Assembly (NCBI RefSeq): GCF_000003815.2
Contig: NW_023365706.1
Location: forward strand, 1 to 64,000
DNA length: 64,000 nt
Direction of reading: 5' to 3'
From: Branchiostoma floridae
Lineage: Eukaryota > Chordata > Leptocardii > Amphioxiformes > Branchiostomatidae
Position numbers and translations under genes: made by a program. Positions 43,880 to 57,102 of the stretch are shown here, in pieces. Each line of letters starts with the position of its first letter. Position 1 is the stretch's first letter. The notes under the pieces are model-generated. The model saw nothing but the letters and a program-made list of their open reading frames with translations. It did not search any database and was not told the DNA's origin.

Positions 43880-44390
43880 AGAAAGGATACCTGAACTACA
43901 TAACATTACACCACATTACATAAAAGATACATTCACTGACAAATGATCGTAGTATGCAAAATCATTGAAATAAAGGAGCTTATATCAAGCTTAAATATCG
44001 ATATTTACAACTGATTTACAGATCTTAAATGAGTGCCATTACTTACTCTTTAAGAAAACTTTAAGACAACTTAAATCACATCTTTTAAGGAACTTAAAGA
44101 GCTTAAAGGTAGCGTAATCATTGGGAATTAAGTATGCTTTACGGTGCTTAAATGTTGCTTAAATGTGTGCCACTACGTGCCGTTTACGGACGCATGTAAT
44201 TATGGCTTAAACATAATATTTACAAATGCGTAAGCATTGCGTAAAGCAACTTAAAGAATGCCAATACGGCACCCTTAAGCACACTTTACGAGAGCTTAAA
44301 CAGCGGTTTTCATGCAGTGATACTTTAATTATTTCGCGAATCACATGCAGAACACAACTGATAACTTACGAAAGACCACAGCGTCACGTT
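43880..44390. other. AT-rich stretch with many 'cttaaa' words, no gene
   Basis: From 44030 the sequence repeats short 'cttaaa', 'ctttacg' and 'gcgtaa' words irregularly, perhaps a decayed short-period repeat. No coding exon or RNA gene recognised. Confidence 0.4.
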
Positions 44391-44394
44391 TGTA

Positions 44395-45108
44395 CGCGGT
44401 GTGTGAGCAATGCACGAGCCGGTTTTAGCAGTGTGCGAGCAATGTACGCGCCGGTTATAGCAGTGTTCGAGTGATGCACGCGCCGGTTTTAGCAGTGTGC
44501 GAGCGATGCAAATGCGCCGTGTATTAGTAGTATTCGAGCAATGTACGCGCCGGTTTTAGCAGTGTTCGAGTGATGCACGCGCTGGTTTTAGCAGTGTTCG
44601 AGCGATGCACGCGCCGGTTTTAGCAGTGTGCGATCAATGCAGACGCCGGTGTATCAGTAGTGTTCGAGCAATGCACGCGCCTGTTTTAGCAGTGTGCGAG
44701 CAATGTACGCGCCGGTTTTAGCAATGTTCGAGTGATGCACGCGCTGGTTTTAGCAGTGTTCGAGCGATACACGCGCCGGTTTTAGCAGTGTGCGATCAAT
44801 GCAGACGCCGGTGTATTAGTAGTGTGTGAGTGATGCCCGCGCCTGTTTTAGCAGTGTGCGAGCAATGCACGCGCCGGTTTTAGCAGTGTGCGAGCGATGC
44901 ACGCGCCTGTTTTAGCAGTGTGTGAGCAATGCACGCGCCTGTTTTAGCAGTGTGCGAGCGATGCACGCGCCGGTTTTAGCAGTGTGCGAGCGATGCACGC
45001 GCCAGTTTTAGCAGTGTGCGAGCGATGCAGAAGCCGGTGTATTAGCAGTGTGCGAGCATTATAGACGCTGGTGTGTGTAGTGTGCGAGAAGTGTACGAGC
45101 TGGGGTTT
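44395..45108 (+). repeat. 32-bp tandem array, left outer end
   Basis: About 22 units. Variants ('gatcaatgcagacgccggtgtat(t/c)ag') recur about every fifth unit in the middle, so several multi-unit blocks were duplicated together. Open frames through this array are not coding. Confidence 0.92.
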
Positions 45109-46245
45109 GATGAAAAAGCTGAGCTGTCTAACAGGTCTACCTGGCCTGTCCAATTTCTACCATACTTAGACCACCGACCCGCGGAGCCTGGTAGAGCCTG
45201 AGGACTCTCTACTCCGCGATGCATACAATACTGTATTTACTGATAATGAAGACTGGATTAATCATGTTAAGGACATTCTCTGTTACCACGGCCTTGGGCA
45301 AATATGGACGAAACCTGAGGCTTATAAAACAGATTATATTGCTATATACAGATAACTTTGAGATTCGCAAAGCAATAACTCAGTGAAGAATTTGTAGCCA
45401 TAAGTTGAATGTTGAAACAGGCAGATACTACAATGTAGCCCCTGACCAAAGGTTCTGTCCATTCTGCCCAAATAATATTGAAGATGAATTTCATTTTATG
45501 ATGGAACGTTCTAGATACGCTAGTTTACGCTATGAATAATTCACTTTTCTTGAAGCAAGTACAACATATTTAAAAAGACTCGATGCTACAGACAGATTTG
45601 CACATTTACTTAGATGTCAGACCTCCAATAATGCAAAAATAGGCAAATACACCAAGGACTGCTTTGCTATTAGAAACAATACTGAAGCTAATGATTAGCC
45701 TACTTCATTATGATACTATATAAATCAATTATGCATGTTAACCCTTATTGTATTGCTAACTATGGGGTTACGTTTTATCCTATACCTCTATTTTGTACTT
45801 TTATGTAATAGTTGTTGCCATAATTTGTACCATGTACAATTGTCGTGCAATAAAGTTCTTCTATGAGTTGGTTAATGTTGTCCTACATAGTTCAATCCTT
45901 AGTCAGCTGTTAAAATCTTGGAACCCATTTCTGCATGAAAAGCTACATTTTAGAGTTTGCCTTTCGGCTAGAATTCTGTTTACCATTCACCTTCGGATGA
46001 TGTCCAAACCCGTACAGCGCGGCTTTTAGTTGTTTTAACATTATTTGTAGATGAAGAACAACGCTGTAACTTAGGCTCAAATCTGATATTTTCCAAGCAG
46101 AGGTTGGATCGTGGCGATAGTAGTGTCCTTGATTTTTACTGGGGTAGTGATATGGCCAGAATCCCGGCCACTACCATCCCCGCCATCTCACCTCTGCCTG
46201 GAGAATAGAAATCACAGTCATCTCCTTCAAACCGTTAACAGTAAA
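44395..46245 (+). mobile_element. 4.5-kb inverted repeat, left arm
   Basis: About 1.85 kb that is restated inverted at 47200-48890. Outer part: about 22 tandem ~32-bp units 'cagtgtgcgagcgatgcacg' + 'cgccggttttag' (44395-45108). Inner part: on the plus strand, decayed LINE 3' coding sequence (DWINHVKDILCYHGLGQIWT; then, in another frame, HKLNVEAGRYYNVAPDQRF, IEDEFHFMME), with stops and a frame change, then a 3' tail. IEDEFHF after a Cys pair is typical of the post-RT region of LINEs. Confidence 0.85.
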
Positions 46246-47199
46246 TTCATACTTTACATCTTTGCCTAAGCTATATAGGCTAAGCTCTGTGCAAGCAAAG
46301 TCATGGAAATCTGTCGTTTGCTCAGTTATACCCCTTGAAAGAGCTCTACATACATGTAGACGCCCATGCAGTTGAATAGCAAGCTACTAGGGACCCTAAC
46401 CTACACCGCTCCTTCCCTACATACAAAGTCTACCTTCACTGAGAAATCAAATCCATATGTACACTGCCAACACAGAAAGGTCTGAAAACAGACAAAATAG
46501 GGCTGAAACAGTCTTAAAACAGTCTTGCCTATTGTTATTGGGTGGTTAAAGGGACTGAAAGAGGATACTACTATTGTTCACTTCTGGTCTGAATATAATC
46601 TGGTCTGAATATAAAAGAAATTGAATGGAACCAGGTGTGTTTACTTTGTAGCAGATCACAATAAGAAAGTCAGCCCCTTTCAGCCTGACAGTTTTAACAC
46701 TTCATGAATGAGGTGTCAAAACTCAGGTGAGTGTTCCCTTGTGTGGCTACGCATATCAATAATGAATAAATTACACTGATTTGTGAAGTCCCTGGCGTTG
46801 AAGTTGGCGGTACAGAATATTTAATGAGGAGAGTTGAACAGGAATTGTGACAACATGAAAGATTTCCATTGGGAAAACAATTTCCAATCGTACAAAAATA
46901 GACCTTATAATCCGTTTACAAACAGGAACTGTGACTGAAGTGGTTCGAAAATGATGATTTGTGACTTCTATACCACAAGAGACACAAGCTTTACTGTTGC
47001 CTGTGCTACAGCTGAGAAGGGAAGTGAATGATTATTAGAGAGAGCGTTCCAAGAAGCCAGATGGCCACAGGGAGTGTCGCTATCTCCGGCCAATCAGAAA
47101 TGGAAGAAATATGCTTGGTCGCGGCGCTTTTGGAGTAAACAACATCTGGGGTCAATGATCACAAACCACCCAGAATTTGCTGCGTTGAAAATACAATTA
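46246..47199. other. Spacer between the inverted-repeat arms
   Basis: About 950 bases of sequence unique within this window. No open frame of note, no splice-flanked exon and no recognised domain. If the structure is a foldback element, an internal transposase would have been expected here and is not seen. Confidence 0.6.
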
Positions 47200-48890
47200 T
47201 CTGTTAACGGTTTGCAGGAGATGACTGTGATTTCTATTCTCCAGAGATTAGATAGCGGGGATGATAGTGGCCGGGATTCTTGCCAGACCACTACCCCAGT
47301 AAAAATCAAGGACACTTAGTACTATCGCCACGATCCAACCTCTGCTTGGAAAATATCAGATTTGAGCCTAAGGTACAGCGTTGCTCTTCATCTACAAATA
47401 ATGTTAAAACAACTAAAAGCCGCGCTGTACGGGTTTGGACATCATCCGAAGGTGAATGGTAAACAGAATTCTAGCCGAAAGGCAAACTCTAAAATGTAGT
47501 TTTTCATGCAGAAATGGGTTCCAAGATTTTAACAGCTGACTAAGGATTGAACCATGTAGGACAACATTAACCAACTCATAGAAGAACTTTATTGCACGAC
47601 AATTGTACATGGTACAAATTATGGCAACAACTATTACATAAAAGTACAAAATAGAGGTATAGGATAAAACTTAACCCCATAGTTAGCAATGCAATAAGGG
47701 TTAACATGCATAATTGATTTATATAGTATCATAATGAAGTAGGCTAATCATTAGCTTCAGTATTGTTTCTAATAACAAAGCAGTCCTTGGTGTATTTGCC
47801 TATTTTTGCATTATTGGAGGTCTGACATCTAAATAAATGTGCAAATCTGTCTGTAGCATCGAGTCTTTTTAAATATGTTGTACTTGCTTCAAGAAAGGTG
47901 AATTATTCATAGCGTAAACTAGCGTATCTAGAACGTTCCATCATAAAATGAAATTCATCTTCAATATTATTTGGGCGGAATGGACAGAACCTTTGGTCAG
48001 GGGCTACATTGTAGTATCTGCCTGCTTCAACATTCAACTTATGGCTACAAATTCTTAACTGAGTTATTGCTTTGCGAATCTCAAAGTTATCTATATCTAG
48101 CAATATAATCTGTTTTATAAGCCTCAGGTTTCGTCCATATTTACTCAAGGCCGTGGTAACAGAGAATGTCCTTAACATGATTAATCCAGTCTTGATTATC
48201 AGTAAATACAGTATTATATTTATGGTATGCATCGCGGAGTAGAGAGTCCTCAGGCTCTACCAGGCTCCACGGGTCGGTGGTCTAAGTATGGTAGAAATTG
48301 GACAGGCCAGGTAGACAGACCTGTTAGACAACCCAGCTTTTTCATCAAACCCCAGCTCGTACACTACTCGCACACTACACACACCAGCGTCTACAATGCT
48401 CGCACACTACTAATACACCGGCGTCTGCATCTCTCGCGCACTGCTAAAACTGGCGCGTGCATCGCTCGCACACTGCTAAAACCGGCGCGTGCATCGCTCG
48501 CACACTGCTAAAACCGGCGTCTGCATCCCTCGCACACTGCTAAAACATGTGCGTGCATCGCTCGCACACTGCTAAAACCGGCGCGTGCATTGCTCGCACA
48601 CTGCTAAAACTGGCGCGTGCATCGCTCGCACACTGCTAAAACCGGCGCGTGCATTGCTCGCACACTGCTAAAACTGGCGCCTGCATCCCTCGCACACTGC
48701 TAAAACTGGCGCGTGCATCGCTCGCACACTGCTAAAACCAGCGCGTGCATCGCTCGCACACTGCTAAAACCGGCGCGTGCATTGCTCGTACACTGCTAAA
48801 ACCGGCGCGTGCATTGCTCACACACTGCTAAAACAGGCGCGTGCATCGCTCGCACACTGCTAATACACCGGCGTCATCGGTATTGTATGC
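47200..48890 (-). mobile_element. 4.5-kb inverted repeat, right arm
   Basis: Inverted copy of 44395-46245. A 78-codon frame in each arm (45793-46029 and 47413-47649) differs by one residue, so the arms are very similar. The tandem array here (48355-48875) has about 16 units against about 22 on the left, and its internal variants differ. Confidence 0.85.
48355..48875 (-). repeat. 32-bp tandem array, right outer end
   Basis: About 16 inverted units 'ctaaaaccggcgcgtgcat' + 'cgctcgcacactg', mirroring 44395-45108. It ends at 'ctaatacaccggcgtcat' before single-copy sequence. Confidence 0.92.
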
Positions 48891-48954
48891 AACAATACAC
48901 ACGCATAGGTATACCCAGTTGATCAATATTGACCAAGACACTTATTCTGGAGGC

Positions 48955-49095
48955 ATGACGTGGCATCATGTGGTGCGAATGGCATTTTGTTTTTCTGTAA
49001 ATGGCAGACTACTTTTCGTGGAAAAGGAGTTAATCAGGGCTGGGAGGGAGAAATATCAGAAGGTTGGTACGTGAGAACTCTTAATGTAGTCATTG
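48955..49095. repeat. Short duplicated segment, copy 1
   Basis: 'atgacgtggcatcatgtggt' to 'acgtgagaactct(t/a)aatgtag' recurs in the same orientation at 54858-54998 with about ten differences by eye. At 54858 it borders the 3' flank block of gene 2. Confidence 0.85.
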
Positions 49096-49220
49096 AATCC
49101 CCGTGTTTTTCTGGAGACGTCGCAGACCCTTCCTGCTTTTTCGGGTAAAATACATGTATATAAAATGTACCATGGCATAGCGCCGTAAACTATAACATTA
49201 CATTTCAGTCAAGTGGTCAT

Positions 49221-49463
49221 GTTGTGGAAAAACTAAACTTTCGACCACCAGCGACCAAGTTCTGTAAACTCGGAGGTCTCCAAAGACATACACATTGAGT
49301 CGCCAGGACACTCAGTTTTTTCACTGTGTCCCTGACGTCACGTCCGGAAGCTACAGCAGACGGGTCCATTCCGTGAACAAGGCTGACGGAGTCGGCTGAC
49401 AATTGGGGTAAGTCCCAATTAAATTTGGTGTTGGTCACGTAAAGTTTAGTTTTTCCACAATGT
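49221..49463. mobile_element. Small inverted-repeat element
   Basis: 'ttgtggaaaaactaaacttt' at the left and 'aaagtttagtttttccacaa' at the right are perfect 20-bp inverted complements about 240 bp apart. No coding capacity. Confidence 0.78.
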
Positions 49464-49649
49464 TGTTTACCAACACAGATGAACTTTCATGCTAACTGGT
49501 CATGTTCTTTTAAAAAAAAAACTGTGATTGACAGGTGTCATGAACGTCAAGGCACATCGCAGTAATACAAGTATACGGTTTGTCCTTCGAATATAGTAGT
49601 AGTAGGCATCCTTCCATCTTTGCAGAATATAAGAATGTCTAAAACCACA

Positions 49650-49807
49650 CACACACAAATACGTGAATCTGCACACACACAGACACACACACACACACAA
49701 ATACACACACACACAAACACACACAAACACGCACAAACACACACACACACAAACACAAACACACACATAAACACACACAAACACAAACACACACACACAC
49801 AAACACA

Positions 49808-49890
<83 letters not shown>

Positions 49891-49985
49891 GCACACAGAG
49901 CCACGCGCATGTTTACATCTATATACACACACAGACAGACGTGCTCACACACACACACACACACATACACATACACACACACATG
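49650..49985. repeat. Compound microsatellite (CA)n-(CT)n-(TA)n-(CA)n
   Basis: CA-rich tract with caaa variants to about 49805, (CT)n to 49850, about 17 TA units, then CA again. Open frames are artefacts. Confidence 0.97.
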
Positions 49986-50279
49986 TATACTTATAAGCTA
50001 CGTTGCCCGTTCAGTTCAGCAAAACCACTATATGTTTTTTAATCCAAGAAACACAAAATTCAATGTAACGATAGCTGCTCGTAAATTATTGCCCGAGGGC
50101 TGAAAAGGTCTACCGAAAGTGCAAAAAGGAACGAAAGGGCATGAAAACGAAAGTACCGAAAGTGCGAAAAGTACAGTTGGAATTGTGTAAGGTAAATATC
50201 TGAAAGAAGTTGTCGCATGAGACACTAAAGTAATGACAGTTAAACTTGAGAAAGAAACACTTCTTATGTCTGATTTGAT

Positions 50280-51370
50280 GAGTTTCTTTAACGAATCATC
50301 CCACTGTGTTTTTTCTTACCCGTCACAAAGGAAACGCGAGCAACAAGGAAGACGTCTAACGTTAAGAACATGAATGGTGTGGAGACAGTTGAGTTAAGGA
50401 ACTACGTCACACCTGCTGCTGAACGACCTGACGGACGCTTGGCTCACCTCCAGCACAGGTAGAACCTAAGATGTGAATGACGTGGGCACAACTGGAACGA
50501 GCAGGTATAAGGCAGGGGGCTACCCGTTGTGGTTGCCACAGTAGGTTGTCAATGCTCCACAGGTAGGATGTAAGTTATATATCAGAAATAGAATTGTCAG
50601 CACTGACAGTTAAACTTGTTCATTATCGATACAGAAACACTTCTTACGTCTCATTTGATGACGTTTAGGTTCTGTTAGTTTTCAATCGTCTGACAGCTAT
50701 TTTTGATTAGCCATCAACATAGGAAACATGAGCATTACCTCTCAACATCCAAATGAAAAGATTCTGGGGAGAGCAGAAAACAGATTCAGGGTTTTCTTGG
50801 CTCCAGAACCAACATGCCCACAAGACAATTTCACCACAGGCACCCTTATGCATTGGACCTATTGACTAATGGTATCTATCGCTGATTGTCACCTTCTGGA
50901 TGGGGAATAACTTGCTATTACATGACTTAAGCCTATGTTTCTATCGTGGCAATAAAGTATATTTTAGTTTGAAATCGTGAGTACGCATTTTATTTGCACG
51001 ATTTATCCCGCGGTAAACAGCAGGGAGCTGACCGGGTCGCCTGTGACTGGCCGGCGGGGAAAGGTGCCATCTGCCCGCCAACAATTCTGCGACGTTCTGG
51101 TGATACTTCAAAATCCCTACGTAGTTTTGCGAAATGAACTATAACTCCGTTGTGTTGTTAAACGTATCAACCTTAAATTAAGAATTTTTGTGTATGAAAA
51201 CGACCATTTTGGTGCTTTTTAGTCGGTCGAAATGAACACTTCGTGCCACCGGGTGGCGCAACGAGAATTCTTACGGGAGTCTCTGCCACTGCCCCCTACA
51301 CGGCGCTGGTTTGGGCTTGTTCTGTCACCACCAGTCGAACCTTTGCACAGACTCTACACAAGAGCACTTA
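50280..51370. repeat. Upstream-region duplicated block, copy 1 (orphan)
   Basis: Direct repeat of about 62780-63860: 'actacgtcacacctg', 'cgacctgacggacg(c/t)ttg', 'ctccagcacaggtag', the 'gacctgaccg' neighbourhood and 'cttacgggag(t/a)c(t/c)ctgccactgc' are shared in order. Copy 2 lies directly upstream of the gene 2 start codon, so this copy may be a detached promoter region. No gene start was recognised next to it. Confidence 0.75.
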
Positions 51371-53100
51371 CGTACCAAAACCTACTGACTTAAAAATTCA
51401 GTTTGTCCTTTTTTTACTCCTTAGGCCATGTTGATTTGATTATATGGATGGCATCCTCTGGGAACTCCAAAACTGATGCGAGCGAGCGAATAAAAAAAAA
51501 GTTTAGCAAAAAAAAAAAAAGTTGCCTCCAGTATGAAATCAAAGTGGCCAGGAAGGTTGAACATAGGACTAAACACACATAGCATGGTATACCAACAGTT
51601 AGGTGTAGGGACCAGTACATTATACAGGTGCAAGACATTTTTTCTTCTTCTTGGACCAATCCGAAAAAAACAGACCTGGAAACAAATCAGAGGAACAGGT
51701 TTCGCCAATTACAAAATGGACACACTATGTCGGCAGGCATTTGGGGTCTTACCGGGGGCCAACAAGAGGAAGTCAAGTAGAGTTTATAGTCAATTGTAAC
51801 AGGTTTTTACCTTATTATATGGAGATGGGATTTTTGAATGCCAGTGGGAGTCCAATAATCCACAAAACAGATTCCTTTGTAGCAAAACTGACCAATACAG
51901 ACTGTACTATGCTTCGCCCTTGTTATTTTCTTCAACCAGAAAGCCCCAAACGTTTGAATGCCTGATCATGTAATCTGTTCATTTTCCAATAGCTCCATTA
52001 TACGGTCCACCGATTTTTTTCAGGTCCGTTTTTCCAGACCGGTCCAATGAGAAAAACTGGTTTAAGTTGTATCGGTACACCGCATCAGTACCCAGCCATA
52101 ATCATTACAATTAACCAATCGCACCAGCTTACGCGTTCCTCTTATGCGCATATGCAATCGTCAAGGCAACCGACTAATAAGAGCTGCATGATTTAGTCAA
52201 ATTGAGAGAAGCCATGACACATCATGTCGAACATGAGGCGCACCGCATACTTTATCCCTTATTCCCTCCCGATCTGTCGTCATAAAACCTTATCGGTATA
52301 AAACCTGGCCCCAATATCGTGAAAATAGCAAATCAGCGCCTCCCCGAAAAATAAACGCCAACGCCCGTGGAAGGCTGTGAAGGAGGCTGGAAGCAGCAGA
52401 CAAATCCAATCAACACGGAGCTTTGAAGTCCGTACCTACCGTATTAGCTGGGCTTGTTGCTGACGTGTACTTTTCAGACATGCTTGTTCCTGAAATGTTT
52501 TTCCTGAGATATTGTGCTTTGCTAGAGTTTGGGATTCACCCATCTTTCTGTGGAAAATGTCATGAGGGACAATAAACAACTACAAGTTTCAATATAATCC
52601 ACTTAAATACATACCAAGAAGCAGTTTATCTGGTTTGAAACTGTTGTTGTGGAAATGCCACGCCCAAACCATTTTGTTAATGAAAAAAGCTACTTCAGAA
52701 TTAGACGCGCAAGGTAAAATGTAGTAAAAACAATAAAATGAAGTTGATTTCAGATATCCCTACTCACGCGTGATCTATACAGCAGTTCTCACCTACCTGC
52801 TAGGACAAGATGTCACCGCTTCCTGAAGATGCGACTCAAGACGTTACTGCTTCCTGAAGATGTGTCTCGAGTTCTAGGTAGCGACAGCTTTCTGGGTGTG
52901 TTTACCGTGACTGCGAGCTGATCGCTTATCATCAGGCAAAATGCAGTGTGTATATATATTTATGTATAACATAATACATATGTGATATCATATGTTTAAC
53001 ATGCTGACTGTACGTCATTATGCTAATGATGAGATGTGATTGGTCAATTTAGATTTGAGAGTTGGCACGAACTATTCCTTTGGGGGGGCGGGCAGACACA
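51371..53100. other. Intergenic stretch, no gene recognised
   Basis: The stretch holds the second copy of the block found at 42240-42440 (here 52105-52270) and otherwise unremarkable sequence. Short open frames lack splice-site support or family resemblance. Confidence 0.45.
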
Positions 53101-53104
53101 GAAT

Positions 53105-54178
53105 TATATTTACGACGGTGAGTCAGAAAGTAATGCAAATGGTTTCTTAACAGACTCATTTTTGTCAAAGTTAAAATTTAGCAAAAAATGAACAGGCATA
53201 TGTCCTCTTGAGATTGAAGCTTTAATATTTAGTCTCTGTTATTTCATAGGAAACTGAGAGGATTTTAAGATGACTACACCTTTACTGAGAAAAACAAATT
53301 TTCCATCAATTTTGTAATGTTTCTGTCAATACAATAACTATTCTGTGATTCTCAATCATCAGGTTTTAACAAATGAGCTTAATTACTCAAAAGAGACCCC
53401 ATAGGTATAAGAGAGTCTATGGTCACAAGAGGCTGAAACTATGGTCTTTCTCCTTACAGTGATAAACAAATGGCTACAACTTTGTAAGCTTGTCAGACAC
53501 TTTCAAGTGCTCTGAATCTGAACCACCAAAATTATTGAAGGAGGTTATAATTACACATGTAGATAACAATTGTAACAATTGTATCTATAGATTACATGCC
53601 ACATTTCATTTCTGAACTCCCAATGGTTCCTTAATCACAGCTGCTAGGATGGAGTAAGCTGAGTTAGAGCCAGTTGGATTTGTACACGAATCCATGAGTT
53701 GTTGCTTTGCTAGATCACTTTTCCATTAAGCAAAAGAAATGAAACCGTACACGGTTATAAACTGTTAAAGGCAAGAAGTGTGCTAAGTTTTATTTCTCTT
53801 AGTTGATTGGAAAGTAGTTACTCTACAACAGGAAAGAAAAAGAAAAACTGCTCGGATTTAAGAGTTAAAAAAAGCTCGTGGCTTATAGAAAAATGCAGCT
53901 TACATGTGCAGGATCAGCCTCCTACAAAAGCAAAAATTTATTTGGGGAAATTCTTAATTGTACGTTAATTGGATCTCATTTTTCTTCTGACGGGATTGCA
54001 AGGGCGTGGTCATCTTGAAATCAGCTCAGTCACTCATAAAATAATGGACAACAAATCTAGATATTTAAATCTAAAGAGGACATATGCCTCCACCTTTGTG
54101 CCAAATTTCAACTCATTCGGTCAACAAACGAGTCTGTCATGAAAACCCTTGCATTACTGGGTGAGTGACACTCGTATA
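53105..54178. mobile_element. Probable decayed Tc1/mariner-like element
   Basis: The left end 'tacgacggtgagtcagaaag' + 'taatgc' and the right end (complement of 'gcattactgggtgagtgaca' + 'ctcgta') are imperfect inverted repeats, followed inward on both sides by 'acagactc(a/g)ttt'. Size (~1.07 kb) and TA context fit a mariner-like element. No intact transposase frame is visible, so the call stays tentative. Confidence 0.5.
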
Positions 54179-54857
54179 ACAGCATAGAAAACATAAACAA
54201 AACAACAAACGTTTCATTCAGGTCTACTAAATATGAATATAAGAAACACGGTCTTAACATGTCATGCAGATTCTTAATACCGAGTAATCATATTTGAATC
54301 CTTCTTTAATGATTTACAAATTTAGAATGATTTAGAATTTAAGACATCTTTCTCGATCCATGTTTGCTTGAGCTCATTATTTGTATTCATATGAAAATTG
54401 GACATTGCGCTCCTCTTTTCTAACAACAGAAATACTTAACCTTTAGTCACCTAGTTGAAATCAATAATAAAAGGATAAGTTTATGATTTTGCTATACGTT
54501 GAACCTCCTGATATCTCATTTGGTTTCTCAATGAATTTCTAAAACATGAAAGCACAAGATCGTGCTGTTTGGATTTATCAGTACAATTCCACACTTAACG
54601 TACATTTGTATGCAGGTTGATTTTTATTGAGGATTGCCGGAGAGCCGCTGTACAGTGGTGGCGAGAGTTCCGCCTGTCATCTATGGACGTCCTGACAAGT
54701 GAGCAAAATTGGCCGGGAAGATATGTGGGATGATGTGTTTTGACATGGATTAGAACCAGGGAAATGATGATCCACTGTTCTTCTGATCATGTATTGGGTT
54801 TTAGTCTGGTTTTCATTAGTCTGACGACGTTAGGCCATGTTTGCCCTTTCTGGAGGG

Positions 54858-54998
54858 ATGACGTGGCATCATGTGGTGCGAATGGCATTTTGTTTTTCTG
54901 CAAATGGCAGACTAATTTTCTGGGAAAAGGAGTTAATCTAGGCTGGTAGGGAGAAACATAAAAAGAGTTGTACGTGAGAACTCTAAATGTAGTCATTA
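54858..54998. repeat. Short duplicated segment, copy 2
   Basis: Matches 48955-49095 and lies directly before the 55000-57010 duplicated block. The block at 32546 lacks it, so the two duplications have different end points. Confidence 0.85.
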
Positions 54999-54999
54999 T

Positions 55000-57010
55000 A
55001 TGTACATGCTACAGTTTGGGGATATATGTTGTCATAATCTGCTTTTCCATAACAGGTTAGGCCTTTTTCTAATTGTTTATTCATTTTTTCAATAACAGAC
55101 CACACCGATATATACCTGACTACATAGACTGGTTCAATATGGGCATAAGCTGTGTTGTTTTTAACTTCAAATTTTTACTCTTACAAATGTTGTAACATAA
55201 GTAAACAACCATTAGATGTACGGTCAGTGAACCTTCTAAATATATACAGTATGTCAACAGTAAACATACCATAAGTTTTCTTACAGCTTTTGTACAACCT
55301 TTTCTTGCAGCCTTTTTTAAAACATTTCATAAGTTTTCTTACATCTTTCTTACAGCCTTTTCACAGCTTACTTACAACCTTTCTTACAGCCGTCTTGTAG
55401 TCTTTCTTAAAGCTTTCTTGTAGCCTTTCTTACATCATTTCTTACATTTCCTCCTTACAGTCTTTCTTAGAAATTTTTACATTCGGATTTTTCACCTAGA
55501 CATTATTTACTGGTCAGCACGTGGTAAAAACAGCGTTAAAAGATCCTGCAAACTTCTGAAATCCCACCAAGCAATAAAACAATAAAAAGACACACCATAT
55601 AGAATGTTATAAATCTTACATGTAGTTGTAAGTTTTAAAACTCTCAAAAAGCTGCATGTAGGTTATATTTGTAAAAAAAAAGTAAAAAGGTCAGTAAAAT
55701 TAGTGTTGGTTGAATTATAGGAACCAATATTCAACTAGACTTTCAAAGATAGAAAATATAGTTACTTCAATCAAAAGTTGTAACATAACAACCATTATGG
55801 TCAGTTTACCCTCTAAATATATATGTCAACATTACACATTACTGTAGGTTTTTTTTACAGCTTTCTTACAACCTTTTCTTGCAGCTTTTCTTACAACATT
55901 CTATAATTTTTCTTACATCTTTCTTAAAGACTTTTTACAGCTTACTTACGACCCTTTCTTACAGCCTTCCTGCAGGCTTTCTTAAAGCTTTCTTGTAGCC
56001 TTTCTTACATCTTGTCTTACATCTTTCTTACAGCCTTTTTACAACTTACTTACAAACTTTCTTACAGCTTTCTAACACACTTTCTTACAGCCTTCTTTCC
56101 GTCTTTCTGAAAGCTTTCTTGTAGCCTTTCTTATATCCTTTCTTACATCTTTCTTGCAGCCTTTTTACAGCTTACTTACAACTTCTTACAGCTTTCTTAC
56201 AACCTTTCTTACAGCCTTCTTGCAGGCTTTCTTAAAGCTTTCTTACAACCTTTCTTATATCCTTTCTTACATTCCTTCCTTACAGTATTTTTTTGAACTT
56301 TTTACCCCCTTTTCCTACAGCCTTTCTATGTACCATGTTAAAATTTTCACCAAGCTTTTCCATATTGATCAGCACATTATAGAAAAACTGCAGTACAACA
56401 TCTTGCACACGTCAAAAGGTGCTTCGGTGGTGCTTACAATAAAAAAGACACATCATATATAATCACGATTATTAATATATAGAGTTGTAATTTAACCCTT
56501 GGTAAAAGAAAAACTCCATGTATGTTATTTGCTCTTGTACAATGCATCTTGTTTACTTCACGTTCCAATATATTTACATTGTTCTTACACCATGTACAAA
56601 GGTCCTTACAAGTTATCAAACACACCAGTTCTTGATGTACAGTCTTAAGTTTTTCACTCAGCCTGTCTCGGCCAACCTTCCAGTCTTATTCTCCAGACGT
56701 AACTTAATATCTTGTTTTTTTTTTCGCTTCTTTCTAACCCCTTGGACCCTACCATGCCTACAAGGGGGGTATCTAAACCACATAACACTCTATGGTTAAT
56801 CTGTTTATCTGATTAGTGAAATAAGGGAAAAAAGGTATTTTTAAAATATTCCTTTGTTGTCACTTCTTCTCTGTCTATGATGTATCGTGTACGCATTAAC
56901 AACCAAAACACTAAAAAGAATGAAATCCAAAGTGCGGCAAACATTTTCCGATCACGTGCAAAATTCATTCAAGATTGAATGGTTGTCATTTGTCATTTCA
57001 TGTGGTAAGG
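55000..57010. repeat. 3' flank duplicated block, copy 2
   Basis: Direct repeat of 32546-34640, including the pyrimidine minisatellite (about 55270-56330) and the following unique sequence ('catgttaaaattttcaccaa', 'gtacaaaggtccttacaag'). It sits 3' of gene 2 exactly as copy 1 sits 3' of gene 1, so flank and FReD exons moved as one unit. Confidence 0.9.
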
Positions 57011-57102
57011 AACTCATGGTAAGGTTTAATAACTCAATCATGTAATTAAGCGTCCTTGTTCAGAATTGAGTAGGTAAATACTACTAGGTCTGAATTCTGA
57101 TT

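Noticed and set aside
44395-45108. CRISPR-like array (regular 32-bp repeats)
   Set aside because: Units are contiguous tandem repeats without unique spacers, and the context is an animal genome.
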